Shown here: positions 1 through 13,000 of the stretch, piece by piece
Position numbering within the stretch: position 1 is the first letter of the stretch
Layout of the letters: each line of letters starts with the position of its first letter
Source: Liolophura sinensis
Taxonomy: Eukaryota > Mollusca > Polyplacophora > Chitonida > Chitonidae
Assembly: GCF_032854445.1 (NCBI RefSeq)
Contig: NC_088301.1
Coordinates: 30,738,402-30,798,401, forward strand
DNA length: 60,000 nucleotides
Direction: 5' to 3'
The notes under the pieces: model-generated
The model's input: only the letters and a program-made list of their open reading frames with translations
What the model was told of the DNA's origin: nothing
Databases searched by the model: none
Translations under genes and position numbers: made by a program

Positions 1-149
1 ACGTCGGTTTCAACATTTTTATTGTCATAATATCATGTTGATTCGTCGTATTTACATACAGTGCTGCCTCACTGAAAGGCTATGCCACAGCCGCACACAT
101 GCACCATGTCACAGCATACTATGACAGCCTTACTTTCGTAACACAACGG

Positions 150-474
150 GACCGGTAGATCCAGGATCAATCCTGATCGAGTCACACCTAAGACATTAAA
201 AGAGGAGGTTGTAACTTCCTCGCTTGGCGTTCAGCATCAAGAGCATAGTGCAACGATTGGTTGACCCCTATCAGTATAATGGCTCGGGCGGGGCGACTGA
301 CTTGCCTTCGGTAAGTCGTCTCAGTGAAGCAGCACTAGATAGAAGAGCGGTGGAAATCCGTCCTGCTACAGGAGGCACATTACACGTACATGCACCCTAA
401 GGATTCCTTCGTCGTCATATGACTGAAAAATTGTTGAGTACGACGATAAACCCCAAGCACTCACTCACTCACTC
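150..474 (+). mobile_element. tRNA-derived SINE type 3, head truncated, (CACT)n tail
   Basis: Body words cgcttggcgttcagcatcaa, gaagcagcactagatagaag and agcggtggaaatccgtcctg, ending catatgactgaaaaattgtt then gagtacgacgataaacccca and cactcactcactc. Confidence 0.85.
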
Positions 475-2218
475 GTAACACAAAATGTAAACAGCTCTCG
501 CATGCGAACTCAGGGCCAGCTGAACAAATCTGTCAGTGAGGTGGATTGTGTAATAACTGCATGGCCAAAAAATCTTAACCCACCAGATTGCTCGTTTATG
601 CAATATATTGAAATAATGCAAATATAATCACGTTGCTTACCGTCACATACAAAATATACAGGAATATATTTAACGTTAGACATGTTAGGGTGAGGTGAAG
701 ATTGGCCTCAAGGTGCTGAAGTGAAGGCAGACCGCCAGTAAAGTGACTTATTAGTTAATATTTGAAGAAAAACTAACTCATTTGATCAAAGCCTGATCAG
801 AATGAGGTTTACATGCTGATATTTGACCTTTCCATTCTCTGTGCGTTAATTTTCAACTTTCACTTTTCACTGTTTACACTACGAATGTTTAGTGTATTTT
901 ATATGTAGAGTTTAGAGGACCAATTGCTCTTGAAAGTCCTTTGTTCATAAGTGTACATGATAACAATCAGTGCTTGAGCACCAGACAGACTCGGTTATAA
1001 ACGCTGTAGTCTTTCTGAACATATATGTCTGAATTGCCAGATGGTTTGTTGGTAACGGTAGGCCATTACAAATTTGTCAAAAGTAGCTGCATGGCAGGTT
1101 AAAACTAACACAACTGTCTCTGTGACACATGCAGTCAACAACTTGCCTGCATGCAGACTGCTGCTTAATCTTTGTTCGTAAATCTCGGTAGGATAAAGTC
1201 GGAAATGTCTCGACCTGCACACACTGACATTAAAATATAATTGATATGTTATCGATATCGGTAATAAATTTTTTGGCTACATGTAACTCAGTTCATTACC
1301 CAGCTGTAGTAGTTAGCATCAGGCTAAACTTAGTTTTACGCACACTTTCATCATTTCTTGTCCTTATCACTGGGGAATCCGGTATACATCTGTTTGTTAG
1401 TATATAACTGGCATGAGGGTAACCCCATTGTGAACATGTCGGTGAAGTATACACCGGTAATGTGTAAGCTTCATTAATTCAGAATGCATGTGGGGATGGG
1501 AAGTAACGGAACTGAACACTTTACCAGTGGAAGGATTTGTCGGTCATGCGGCACTAGGTGTATCCTAGGGAACATTCTTAAGTTGTATCGTGTGTGTAAG
1601 TTAAAGGACACATGAAGAGGTGCTATAAAACGAAGGATATATGGCTTTAAGGAAAATAAACACATGTCAAACTGACAAAAAAAACTTTCGTTTTTTGGAG
1701 CATATTTTATATTGCTCTTTTGTATATATATTTTTTGTTAATGGTCGGAAAAATTCGGAAATGATGTTATCAATGAACATACTTGAAACGCGTGACCAAC
1801 TTAGCTCCCACAGTTCGCTCTCCCTTCAACAAAGCCGTTTTGACAGTAATCACCGTTGACGTCACCACAGCAACGTACTTAATTTCCGAACTGACCGAGA
1901 TGACAAGCTTTTTTTCACTTTTATGTGTTTTATATGAACTCAATATTAAGAAGTAAACCAATCGTTTTATGTATCCTTTATGGTTTGAGTTATTTTACCC
2001 GCACGCACCCATTGCTAGTTGTAGTGCATCAGTATGCCTATATTGTATTGTGGACCGTTATGCTTCTGTTTATACGGGAACAGATATAGACCTATGCCAT
2101 CAGCATTCTATACTTCCACGTGGTCAGATCCAGATCCATGACTTTAGAGGCTTGTGCTGTTTTGATGGTAATCTTGTTGGGCTTTTTCCTTTTCCTTTGA
2201 AAGCCATAAACCTGTGGC

Positions 2219-2220
<2 letters not shown>

Positions 2221-2271
<51 letters not shown>
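2221..2271. repeat. (TA)n microsatellite
   Basis: About 25 dinucleotide copies. The IYIYIY open frames on both strands come from this run. Confidence 0.95.
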
Positions 2272-2273
<2 letters not shown>

Positions 2274-3204
2274 GCCTCATCCTCATATAGGATTGACCCT
2301 ACAGCACCTTAATTTTACCTAAAGTATGACAGACCTATGGGCATACTACCTTCGGTGAGGCGGTGACCCTAATATATTACCTGTTTACGGCGCAGGCTGG
2401 TGCTCTTGGGTTCTACGGTGCATAGGAACTGTATTCTATTTTGTGACGTAAGTGTTCCAGGTGGCTGCTAGCGATAACGATGAACTTGTGCATGCTGCAT
2501 TGGTGCACATCTTCCTGGGAGATTCCAAACGTTTTAGTTGTGGAAACTTTCAGTGCCTTACGCCTACAGGCCCACTGGCAGGTTTCTTTCGATTCACGGA
2601 AAACTTTTTTATGTTTTAGTATGCTGTTGAACAAGAGAAGTTCAAGACAAAAATAAAAAAAAATACTTTAAATGCTTCATCGCGCGTCTGAATTGGAGGA
2701 TCACTTGTGGGATGGCTCGATTAGTATTTGAAAATAGTTCAATCATTACGAGGTCTACTAATTTTACGGAAACAATGGTCAGATAAAATACTTAAATTGT
2801 GCTTTTTCCAGAACTATAATATATTTACCAGTACATAAAAGTCACTGGAAGCCATTCTGTTTGAAATGTCTTGCCCTCGAATTTTTACAATGTGTGTAAA
2901 TGACTTTACAAAGGACGAATTCGGTAGTCGGAACTCCAATGTACACGTCTACATGTACATCCGCTCGACAAATCGGTAATGCGCATGACTCATTACGTTT
3001 TTTTAATTGTTATGCCATAATACTACGATGACGACAATCAAAATGGATGAGATATACCAGTTGCAGATGTCATCTACATAGCATGTGTCATTGAAGTTAA
3101 ACACATGTGAAAGTTAACTGATGCCTATCAACCTTTACTGTAATGCATTACACATTGAAGTAAACGAACAAAACTTGTCATATTCAAGGGACATGTACAA
3201 CCTG

Positions 3205-3496
3205 CCTGGACGACTTTGGTGGCTTGATAGAGCGTCCGCCTCGAAGCCAGGAATCCTGGGGTCAAACCCTGGTCGGGACATACCAAAGACTTTAAAACGG
3301 TACTTGATGCTGCCTTTTTTGGCGTTCAGCACTAAGAGGTTAGAGCTAGGAAGTAGGACTGGCTGGCACGGTGTCATTATAATGTGACTAGGTGAGGTGT
3401 CATGTATGGTGTCTTTGGCATGATACTTTTGTGGCAGCATGGACCCGCTATGCCACAAGAAGACACAGTATATGTACACACACCTTATGAAATTAT
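3205..3496 (+). mobile_element. tRNA-derived SINE (type 2), 5' part, split by the TTAA element
   Basis: The head has A-box-like ggtggcttgatagagcgt and B-box-like ggggtcaaaccctgg, then the type-2 body (ggcgttcagcactaagagg, ccatgccacaagaagacac). It breaks off at ttatgaaattat[TTAA]; the 3' end resumes at 4069. Confidence 0.85.
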
Positions 3497-4072
3497 TTAA
3501 AGGAGAAGAGAACATAAAAATGATGCCAAAATCAGATGAAAGAGCGTCAAAACTTATTTGCAAATATGATCTTTAACATTTTTTCTTGGATTTTTTTTCA
3601 AAAGGAAAGGGTATTTGAAAATATTTTTGTATGGTGGGTATTTGGGACCAACTTTTAGTATTGATCGTTGTTGCATAATAATAAAAAAGGATGTGATGCT
3701 TGTGTAATAAATTTGTTTGAATGTAAATTTGTTGTTTATATCGAAACATATACATTTAACCTAAATTAAGATAATATTTATGAACTGATTAAATATACAA
3801 ATATGGTCCAAATTGAGGTTTAATACATTTGTTAACTGAAAAGAACAAATTCTAGTGCAAAAATATTTATTAAACCTGTGTTACATCCTCATTTATGACA
3901 TTATTAAACAAAGACTATAAATACCAAAAGGTGGTCCCAAATACCCACCATACAAAAATTATTTTCAAGTGTCTTTTTCTCCCTAAGGAAAAATCGGAAC
4001 CACATTTAGGAATAACTTTTCGCACTCTTTCATATGAACTTTGTGTCATTTTTATGTTTTCTTCACCTTTAA
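3497..4072. mobile_element. Fold-back MITE flanked by TTAA, inserted in a SINE
   Basis: TTAA at 3497-3500 and 4069-4072 flank inverted arms of about 210 bp (about 3501-3715 and 3860-4068) with a loop of about 145 bp. Termini read aggagaagagaacataaaa on the left and its near complement at the right (tttatgttttcttcacct). The arms share a long match centred on tttgtatggtgggtatttgg. No transposase frame is visible. TTAA duplication is typical of piggyBac-type elements, so a non-autonomous piggyBac-like element is the best guess. Confidence 0.85.
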
Positions 4073-4122
4073 GTTCGACGAAAACCCCAAGCAAACTTGC
4101 ATGTATATATATACAACATGTC
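4069..4122 (+). mobile_element. SINE type 2, 3' part after the TTAA element
   Basis: ttaagttcgacgaaaaccccaagca is the shared SINE 3' tail, followed by a degenerate CATA-like end. It continues the copy that starts at 3205. Confidence 0.75.
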
Positions 4123-5653
4123 TGAGTTTAGTCTTTTCTAGTGCCATTATTTTTGCGATGTTACTAAACCCTGTACTGTGATAAGATATACTTTTCTCTG
4201 TTTTCAGACCACATATAGAAATTATCGCTAAGCTGTCCGATATAAGCCTGCTTGATGTGAACTATAGACTGAACAAATCATGTCGTGTGTACCGTCACAA
4301 ACTTGAATGGGGCTACATTTCTCTCCAAAATTTGGGCTGACGTTGTGTAGACATCGTTCGTTCATATATTTGCTTTGGCCATATGTGAACAAGCTGGTAA
4401 CATAGCACTCCTGTGTTATAAAGAACCAGTGATAAATCCGCCCTGGGCCGACTCACCATTCTCCTATGGCTATCCAGTACAATGAGGTGATTGGAAAGCG
4501 AATAATAAAAGTTAGCATTATTCCTTTGGGAGAATCTTTTTAAGTGGATGTAAATATTTACGATTAATTACAAACCATAGTTTAAGGGTAACAAATATCT
4601 CGAGCCACGACGACATGTAATCACGACAGATCAAATTAAAATCTGGAATTAGAAATGTTGCCAATTATGAAAACGTAGTGAAAACCAACTATTCTAACAA
4701 CGGGGGCTATGTACAGCGCTGCAAGTTACCATAAGAGGCAGGAAGGTCTTGTGATAGTATGGCGTGGTCTTAAACCTTGTGTCGGGTACTGCACATCAGC
4801 TATACTGTACTGCGCCGCAAAAACATACAGTACTGTGTGGTGGCTGCTGCTCCACGGTACAGCGTACCTGACAACCGCACTGAACTGAAATATACGTAGC
4901 TGCCGCACTGCTGTACGATACCGCAAACTTCTTGACTGTACCACTTAGATACCGTGCGGACATAGACTGCAAGACTGACATGGAATTTTCACACATCAGT
5001 ACTGAACATTTGCTCGCACAGTGTATTGCCCACTGCATGAGTGGAACTGCATGGCACAGTGCTATGCATTACCGCTGTTTTAGGAGTGCTACACAGAACA
5101 CGGGTGGTAGAAGGGAGAAGAGAGGAAGTGGGGTGGTTAAGGGAGTTTTTGCCCCAAGGACCGCATTTTAACATAAGTCTTTAAAATGCCCCATTATGAC
5201 CACAACCTAATTAAACAGAGTTGTTATCTTAAATACCTCATAAAATGTCACTTGAGCAATCGAAAGGTTGCTTCCAGCTCAATCGTTTGACATTTAGCCT
5301 ATATCGGCTCAACATCACGGTTGGCTGTCATAAACACAGCGCGTAATATTGATACAGTATATACTATTACAGCTATTGTAAAAGGTTGATGGCGGAATTG
5401 AGTACCCCGGCCGGCCAGCTAATGTGGGTCAGCGCAAATGTCGTGTCAAACATGCAGTCACCCAGTAGTCATTACAACTATCGGGAAGGCCGACACAATG
5501 TGGGAAATCAAGATTATCGCGTTAATTTAGAAACTTTATATGTAGCAATCTATATGCTGCGTGTGTGCAACTTGTGCATCAAGCGGAAGGTAGTTTTATT
5601 AAAGGCTTGCTGTGGTCGTCTGTATGTGTGCATTATGTGGAAAGCGGGTACAC

Positions 5654-5886
5654 AATTTTAACAGTAAAGTCTCTTGTCTGAGTGATGCTAGAATGTATTC
5701 TGCTATTGCAACAGAATATTCTATTAAATTTAACTCACATATTCTTTTAATTCAACACAAAGATTCTATTAGACTAGCAAGTTATTATGTTGAATACAAC
5801 ACAGTATTATGTTAAAATAACACAATGCATTCTAGCACCACTCAGACAACACACTTTCTGTTAAAATGAACAGATCAATTTTTTGA
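5654..5886. mobile_element. Inverted-repeat MITE, copy 1
   Basis: Left end ttttaacagtaaagtctctt then gtctgagtgatgctagaatg. The right end, read on the minus strand, gives ttttaacagaaagtgtgttg then gtctgagtggtgctagaatg. About 50-bp imperfect terminal inverted repeats enclose AT-rich DNA with no coding frame. Outer limits are uncertain by about 20 bp. Confidence 0.75.
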
Positions 5887-6962
5887 GTGTACTTTGTCAG
5901 TTGTCCCCATGCACACACCTATAACACCTGTAGATCAAAGACCTGTTGAACTGCTGAAGCTATTCTTTCTTCTTCCATCCAATGAGGCGTTCTTTAACAC
6001 TCACACGTTGATATAACACAGAACAGGATTTCTCTTAGTCTTAAGTCTCTTTGTCAACGCTGTATTACGAAAAAAAGATCAGTTTAATCGCAAGGTTGTA
6101 TGTATATTTGAAAACAACAACAATAAAGTCTATGTTAGCTATGCATGATCTGGAAAATTCAGTTGGAACGAAAGTTGTGCAGTGTTTCAGCAAGAGTCAA
6201 AGTCATGAACTGTCTTATTCACCGTGTTGAATTAGATCGCCACGTTTGGATATATGAATAAATGCAATCAAAGCGCAGCTGAGATACATATTTTGTTACC
6301 GATGACGTATATTCTAGCATGGTACACGAACTGAATACTCATTTAACTCAGTTGCCTAGAACATACCTTGCGTCTTTCCATCATCACTGAAAACTGTTGA
6401 CGAAGCGATCACGAAGCGATCTTGGGCTCAAGTCAAAGTTTCAACCATTAAACTTGGTATGTTTCTTTCCGCGGTTTTAACTAGAATTTGTTTTACAATA
6501 TCTTACTCAGAAATTACGTCGTCAAGCAATTTTTGACATTGTTATGTTAGAAATAACAATAACAATTTTAAGGTGATATGAGATTTTAACTTAAGCCTAT
6601 GAACACCATGTGATCCTGGGGCCAGATGGCCGTTGTAGGATGAAAAATTCTTTTCGGTGTTAATCCCACCATTCAAATAAGTGAATAAAAACAAGCCATG
6701 GGCTCTTATCGCTTGGTCATGTACCCCAGTAAGCTTAAGAGCTTATGGATGAAGTTGTTTACTACAAAAGCCAGGAAACTTTGGATGTGGCCTCTCCCTC
6801 ATTTAAGTAGGAGAAATTACGTCATTGTTTATATGTCGATTCTAAGTGCTTTATCAAACTTTAACGTATCAGATAAAATCCTATCCCACATTTTTTTGCC
6901 AGCTCCACAGTTGGAAGCCTTCAATAATCATTAATATATTATGTTTAGGGCCATGATGTTTT

Positions 6963-7210
6963 GTGGCCTAAGAGGTTGGCGTGCCAGCGCGGACCAGTGA
7001 CCCAGGAGCCCCTCACCAATGCGGTCACTGTGAGGTGAAGTCCACCTCATGCTGTCTTCCTCTCCTGCCATACGTGGGAAGGTTTCTCAGCAACCTACGG
7101 ATGGTCGTGGGTTTCCCCGGGTTCTGCCCGTATTCTTCTCGCCATAATGCTGGCCGCCGTCGTATGTGAAATATTGTCGAGTACGGCGTAAAACATCAAT
7201 CAAATGAATA

Positions 7211-7213
<3 letters not shown>
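6963..7213 (+). mobile_element. tRNA-derived SINE type 1, (AAAT)n tail, near full length
   Basis: Head ggcctaagaggttggcgtgc, body tacgtgggaaggtttctcag and tgctggccgccgtcgtatg, then tcgagtacggcgtaaaacat and an AT-rich tail. Confidence 0.88.

Positions 7214-7266
<53 letters not shown>
7214..7266. repeat. (AT)n microsatellite at a SINE tail
   Basis: A dinucleotide run directly after the aaataaata tail of the SINE ending at 7213; it probably grew from that tail. Confidence 0.9.
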
Positions 7267-7267
<1 letters not shown>

Positions 7268-7789
7268 TATATATATCATGTTCTTTTGTTAAAACGGTTT
7301 GAAAATACTACAGGGATTATGTATATCTAGTAACTGAGATGGGTGGTGACACACATAATTATTGAACAGCGGTGTTATGTAGCAGATATCCGATGTGCAT
7401 CGTATTCTATAATGTCTTTCACTAAGTGGTCACATTTGTTTGGGATCTGTGTCACGAAACTGACTATAAGTAGAGAGACTTATGACGTTCCCTTGACGCT
7501 TCAACGATTCGAAAGGAGCGGCGCGTGTCTAACTTGAAATCAGAGGCGTTGCGGAAGGAATAGCGGCTTCCTGTGATATCAGTATCTGCAACATTTCGTG
7601 TGTTTCAGCCAGACCTTATTGTAGTAATCACCCGTCTTTGTCACTGTGTTAGAACGCTTGTTTTCACAGTATACGGTTGTCATGGTATTAGAGGGTCAAG
7701 GTGTTTGTAGCCTTCATATTTAATTCAGTAATACTATGAAATATCCCTGGCACAGTGTCATACTGCAGGACGTTGTCAGAGCCCAGTTA

Positions 7790-7952
7790 TGTTTATGTGT
7801 ATGTGTGTATACTTGGGGCTTAACGTCCTTGTTAAAACTTTCCACTCAGTCACATTGTATACTGACACCGGGCCAACCAGTCCTGTTTCCTTGCTCTGAC
7901 CTCCCATTGCCGAACGTCAAACAAGGCAGCAACAAGTACCATTATTTAAAAT
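7790..7952 (-). mobile_element. SINE type 2 fragment
   Basis: Contains cttggggcttaacgtcc, the gacaccgggccaaccagt word and the gcagcaacaagtaccattat end shared with other type-2 copies. Confidence 0.7.
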
Positions 7953-7975
7953 ATGTGTTCCAAGTTATGTTTATA

Positions 7976-8187
7976 TATTTATTTATTTGACTGGTGTTTT
8001 ACGTCACACTCAAGAATATTTCACTTATACCTCGGCGGCCAGCATCATGGCAGAGTCAACGGGAAACTCACGACCATCAGCAGGTTGCTGCAGACCTTCC
8101 CACGTAAAATTGGAGAGGAAACCAGCATGAGCGACCGCATTGGTGAGAGGCTCCTGAGTCATTGCTCCTCGCTTGCCACCTCGGCCA
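7976..8187 (-). mobile_element. SINE type 1 copy
   Basis: Reversed tail atttatttgactggtgtttt, then body to tggtgagaggctcctgagtc and a degraded head. Confidence 0.88.
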
Positions 8188-9025
8188 ATACAGTCATGTT
8201 TTAGTCATTATTAAACTAGTATACAAGTAAATTGTTAATTGTCTGTGATTAATTGCACTAACATTGGCATGTTATGTTCACTTTTGGGGAATGCATGACA
8301 GAAAGATCCCAGGTTTGTGTTGAATCTTCTGTAATTTTAACTCTACATAAGTTGATAAACAGAACTTCTGTTCAAGTTTAACATAATCTGGAAACAATCT
8401 TTCTACGTAACGCTAACTGGTATCAGAATGAAGTTTAACAAATATGGGAGAGAATGTCGCCTCATTACAATCGGCTCAAACTTTTTCTTCACAAGTCAGG
8501 GAATTCAAATAAAGGGGAGTCAAATGTGAATACGCAATCTATCGGCAATGTTTCAACTGGTGGATATATGGTGTCGGTATTTTTTGTGCTTCGGGTTTTC
8601 ATGAACCATTGTATGGCTTTGCAGAATTGTAGTGAGTGCCAGATGTAAGAAGTAAAGCATATACATATTTCACAAGTCAAGTCTTTCTGAAGAGAAGAAT
8701 TTCTATTATATGCTTTGTTCATGAAAGTCAGCCAATAGACTGAATATTTACATGTGACCAAGGAGTGTTTACCTTTTGTTTTACGAGAAAGCATAAGTTT
8801 ATGCCACCTGAAAGGTGCCTTACGTTAATTCGCATATCAACATTTTGAGTGGTTTAGGTGTAATTAAGAGTTAAGTGAGAGCAAAGTTTAACACACGCGT
8901 GTGCCACTCAAATAAATAACATATTGGACATCAGTGCACAGTTAAAGTAATATTATAGATTTACACATCTGAACTTTCTTTCAGCAGCTATTGGCCAATG
9001 GCTTATAGATGGAAAGTGCGTTCGA

Positions 9026-9233
9026 TGTATGTATGTATCATGTATGTATATATGTATTCTGGGGGTTTTACGTCGTAGGGGTTTAGCGTCTTCTTCCGGC
9101 AGGTCGAGTCCATGCCGCCATAGTGCTGCCGGCGCTGAAGTGTCATACTGAAGACACCAGACATGACTCTCCACTTATATTATACTGATACCGGGCCCAT
9201 TGCTGAGCGCCAAGCGTGGGTTTGAAGATATTC
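9026..9233 (-). mobile_element. SINE type 2 copy
   Basis: Starts gtatgtatgtatcatgtatg (reversed CATA tail), then gaagtgtcatactgaagaca and gctgagcgccaagcg. Confidence 0.75.
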
Positions 9234-9940
9234 CGTTCATGTATGAGGCAATACATGTGAAATGTTCTCTTATTTTAACAGGGTGTTGTCTGGAGCACCT
9301 AAAAGCCAATCTCGATACCTGAAGGGAATTGAGTCCCCAGGAGCCCTCTTTAAATGCCCCATACACCAATCCAAAAGGAAATGTCAAGAGGTTAAGCTAG
9401 ACGTCAAAGGTCAATATATTACGTTGTTACATTAATTCATATAATGTATTTCATAACCCTTTTAACCACAAGACAAAAAATGTTAATCTATATTTGACTG
9501 TTAAGAATATTTTATTTCGTAATAATACTACAACTAATGATACTTGGGTCATTGAAAACTTTTCTTTCAAACGTTACTTATTATCGCTTAGAGCGGACAA
9601 CCAGGGCCCTGTACCATAAAATGATCGTATAGGCGTATGAGTTGACTGTAGCTACCATGACATCAAATGTTTATCATATACGTATATGTAACCATGGCAT
9701 AGTTACAATAGTTAAAATTAACGGTACCCTGGAGTGGAATGCTGAGGAAAGCTACAGTTACATATACATGGGCACCAGGCTTTACAAAAACAAACAGACC
9801 CATTTATAATGCAGCTGTAATATTATACGGTAGTGCTTTTATAGGACATAATTTTCTCTCGTACAGAAATGAAAATAACTCATTTCATAACTTATTTAAG
9901 AGTGTAATCTATGGTTCACCAAATTCATTTTGTGTTTAAG

Positions 9941-10047
9941 GGAATGGCTGGGAATTGATCGGAAAGGCGAGAAGTAAGACCCGGAAGGACTTCCAGTGGT
10001 TGGGAGCCTCTCTGGACATAAAGCCGTCATTCGAGGCCACAATATCA
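9941..10047 (+). CDS. ITGA4-like: Integrin alpha exon A (propeller blade 1/2)
   Basis: First exon I can recognise. It encodes ...[21 protein letters not shown], the conserved QWLGxxL strand of the integrin propeller. The acceptor ends at 9940, and an in-frame TAA lies immediately upstream (9937-9939), so the exon cannot extend 5' in this frame. It enters in the middle of a codon (two bases complete it), so at least one upstream coding exon exists. The donor is gtacgt at 10048. Confidence 0.85.
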
Positions 10048-13000
10048 GTACGTATACCTGCTATTTATCTTACATTCTGGCCTATCTGAAGGTGATGATG
10101 AAAGATTATATACTGTAAAGATCGCCCAAGTGCAAAACATAGAGCTATATGTCTTTCGCTAACTTCCAATCCCTGTTTATACTTTAGATTTACAGTGTGC
10201 ATCGTGTACACTGTTGTAGAAGCGCCAAAATTTCCATGGTGCTGACATTGAATACTCTGTCGGTATTTTCACGATGATGTCTTCCTATAACAGGCCAGTC
10301 CCATTCAGGTGGGCATCTTTACTATGCTGCATGACACGAACGCCCTGATCGTTATGCGACGTAACTGGTCACGTGATAACTCTCGACCTTGTCACTGTCG
10401 TCTGTTTAGAAGAATCACTAATAGTGGCTAGCCGGTCCTTCCATTCGCTGCTTTTTCGGAAAATAATTTGTAGAGCATTCTATATGAGACGCAGAAAGGA
10501 TTGTTTTGTTTCTCATTTAAATCAGCCAGGAATCTTTTTGGAAAGAAATTAAACAGAGAAAGGAATGTATTGTTTCTCATTTAAATCAGCCAAGAATCAT
10601 CTCTGGAAAATTTCTCTTTGGCCAGGTATGTGCACCGAAGTGGTCTGATGCCAAATTCATCGATTACCATTACCTTGTGAATGGGATGTGTTTTGAGATC
10701 GATCAGGAATTTAAAGACAGTAGTTTACGTAAGCTGTATCCTTTGGTGGTGAAGGGCAAGCAGGTTCGGACGACTGGCGAGTTTGTCTACGGCTCTGGCA
10801 TGGCGGGATTCGTCGCACACTACGCTCAGGTAAGTCCTGTGGCAAAACTCAATTTATAATTTTCTGCCTTTTAGTGTGTGAATTTCGTATCTCTGCATAT
10901 TTTCTATTACTTCAATTTGAGCACATTTTAATATTTTGCTGAACTTATTTAAGGATTAGCAACTTCTGAATTTTTTCCGGGCGACGCTTCGGTAGTTACT
11001 ATGTCAAAAGACCTTCATGTTAAAGACTTCAGTTCCAGTCGTTTCTTTTTAATGTGAGTCTATTTTGTTGAAGCTGTCTTATCAGTTATAGTTACGGACA
11101 AGAACGAAACCTGAATGTTAGTATCATACACTTTAACCCGACCATGTCGATTTTATATCATGTTTTGGTTCTTCATTCACCAGAATGTTTGTTTACAATC
11201 TGTCTCAATGATCACGATGTCGTACTAAATCGGCCCAAATATGAACTTGGTCTGTTTCATATCCTGACTAATTTTGAAATGTTTCGTCCAAAGCCAAATA
11301 CATTAAATTATAAAAACAATGAGTGTAAGGAAAAGTGTCTAGCTATTCTTGTAGTGTTTCCGTCATTAACCTGAAAACAAAAACAAGTACTATACGTCAT
11401 ATGTCTCGAAGTTCCAAGTCGTGGTTGGACAATTCTGCTCAGAAACGTGTCTGTCCATGACTCTCTCCGTATGATCTTTGCTGACACACGTAGAAAAGCA
11501 TGATACGTCCGCCAGTGTACGGAAACTTTGGGTTAAACACTAGAGAAATGAAAAAGTGAAACTTTAACTGGAAAGATTATGAACGAGTCTTGAAACCATA
11601 TTGATTTCATTTCAGGACGAATCACTTTTGCTTGGGGCACCAGGAGTTGATGATTGGCAAGGTAGTATATCGATCGCTACGTTACAGAAGTTGGACTTTA
11701 GTGCCGTACTACCTTTCTTTTACTATTTCTTCAACATGGACGAAGAATTTTGGATGTGTAAATCGGCCGATCTTAAGATGATTAATGCATTTTTTAAAAT
11801 CTTTTCTTTATGCAAACTGTATTTATGATGTTTATGAATTATAATATGTCACCTTCAACAATTAAGCCATTTTGTACTGAAAAGTGGTCAAAAGCGTATC
11901 AATTTGTAAAGAGAATTTAATCTCAAAATCAGTAATGCAGAGCAGGAAGAGCAGTTTTAAATACCTGCATCATTTGTTTAACTAGGCGGTGTCGTCCGTT
12001 ATGACAGAAATACAGTGAAAATAGCGGAGAAATTTACAGAAAAAGACGGCTATGCCGGTAAGTATAGTGACTCAGCTAACTGCGCTAAGCAAGGTTAGTA
12101 ATATTTTATATTCAAAATCCCCCTTCAACAAGCGTGATAAGCCTTAGTCTGGTTGTAGTCTTAAAATGAGCAAGCTTAGCACTGGCCGATGGTTAGCGCA
12201 GAACACAAGCTTCAGTGTACTTGTTTGATCGCTGTCAAATACCGTGACTGGAAGACAGCGCAACGGCTATGTTATACCCCCCGCCGAAAGTTACCATAAG
12301 TATTATTCCATTCGGATTACTAGACTGGCTCATGCAATATATCGGTATTGTGACCGGCCAGCTTCAAGGAGACACCGTTATGATCAAAACAGTGTTCAAG
12401 GAACAAGGTTGACAAGCGAACAACAACAGTTTGAAACCTAAACGAATACCTGATGAATTGTCACTTGTTCCCGTCAGGGGGCTTGTTATTCCCATTGTTG
12501 TCAGATTAATGCTTGGCATTCTACCACTCCTGCCTACTTTTTAACTGTTTCTCGACATTTTGATTCTTTGCTTTCAGTATAGATTTCGCCAAATTCTTTT
12601 TGAAGTAATTGAAAAATTTAGGAAACGAGGCAAGCATTCCTTTGATAAGTCTGAACGATAAACACGAGGAACAAGTTAACCTCATCTGTCAAAACCTCAG
12701 ATTCTCAGCTAGGCTCGCATGCGATATTAATGTTGTGATCTTTGACGTTATAGAGAAACTTACAGTTAAGTTTTATTTTGGTTACGTAAGATAGGCTAGA
12801 TTAGTCGAACTGACTTTCTGCAGTTAACCCACATACCGAACATTTTGTTTTGTGAAAGTCAGTAAGCACTTTCGCTCGTGCTTACTGGATATGCCTGTGT
12901 TTAAGATTGCATCACAAAGTTACATGTTCAGAGTATTTGGTTACATCCTTTGGTGGAACTAGCCATGATAGTCTGACTAATATTTATGTAAATGTTGACG

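Larger units (their letters stand above)
1..9940. other. No supported exon; repeat-rich upstream or 5' intron DNA
   Basis: Both strands were read for the missing integrin 5' exons (signal peptide, first GAP strand) and none was found. Contents are the SINEs, MITEs and (AT)n runs listed separately. The stretch 4740-5080 is odd for its many GTAC words. Confidence 0.6.

Noticed and set aside
2092-2322. IYIYIY frames on both strands
   Set aside because: Produced by the (TA)n microsatellite.
3135-3563. 142-codon minus-strand frame
   Set aside because: Lies across a SINE and the arm of the TTAA element.
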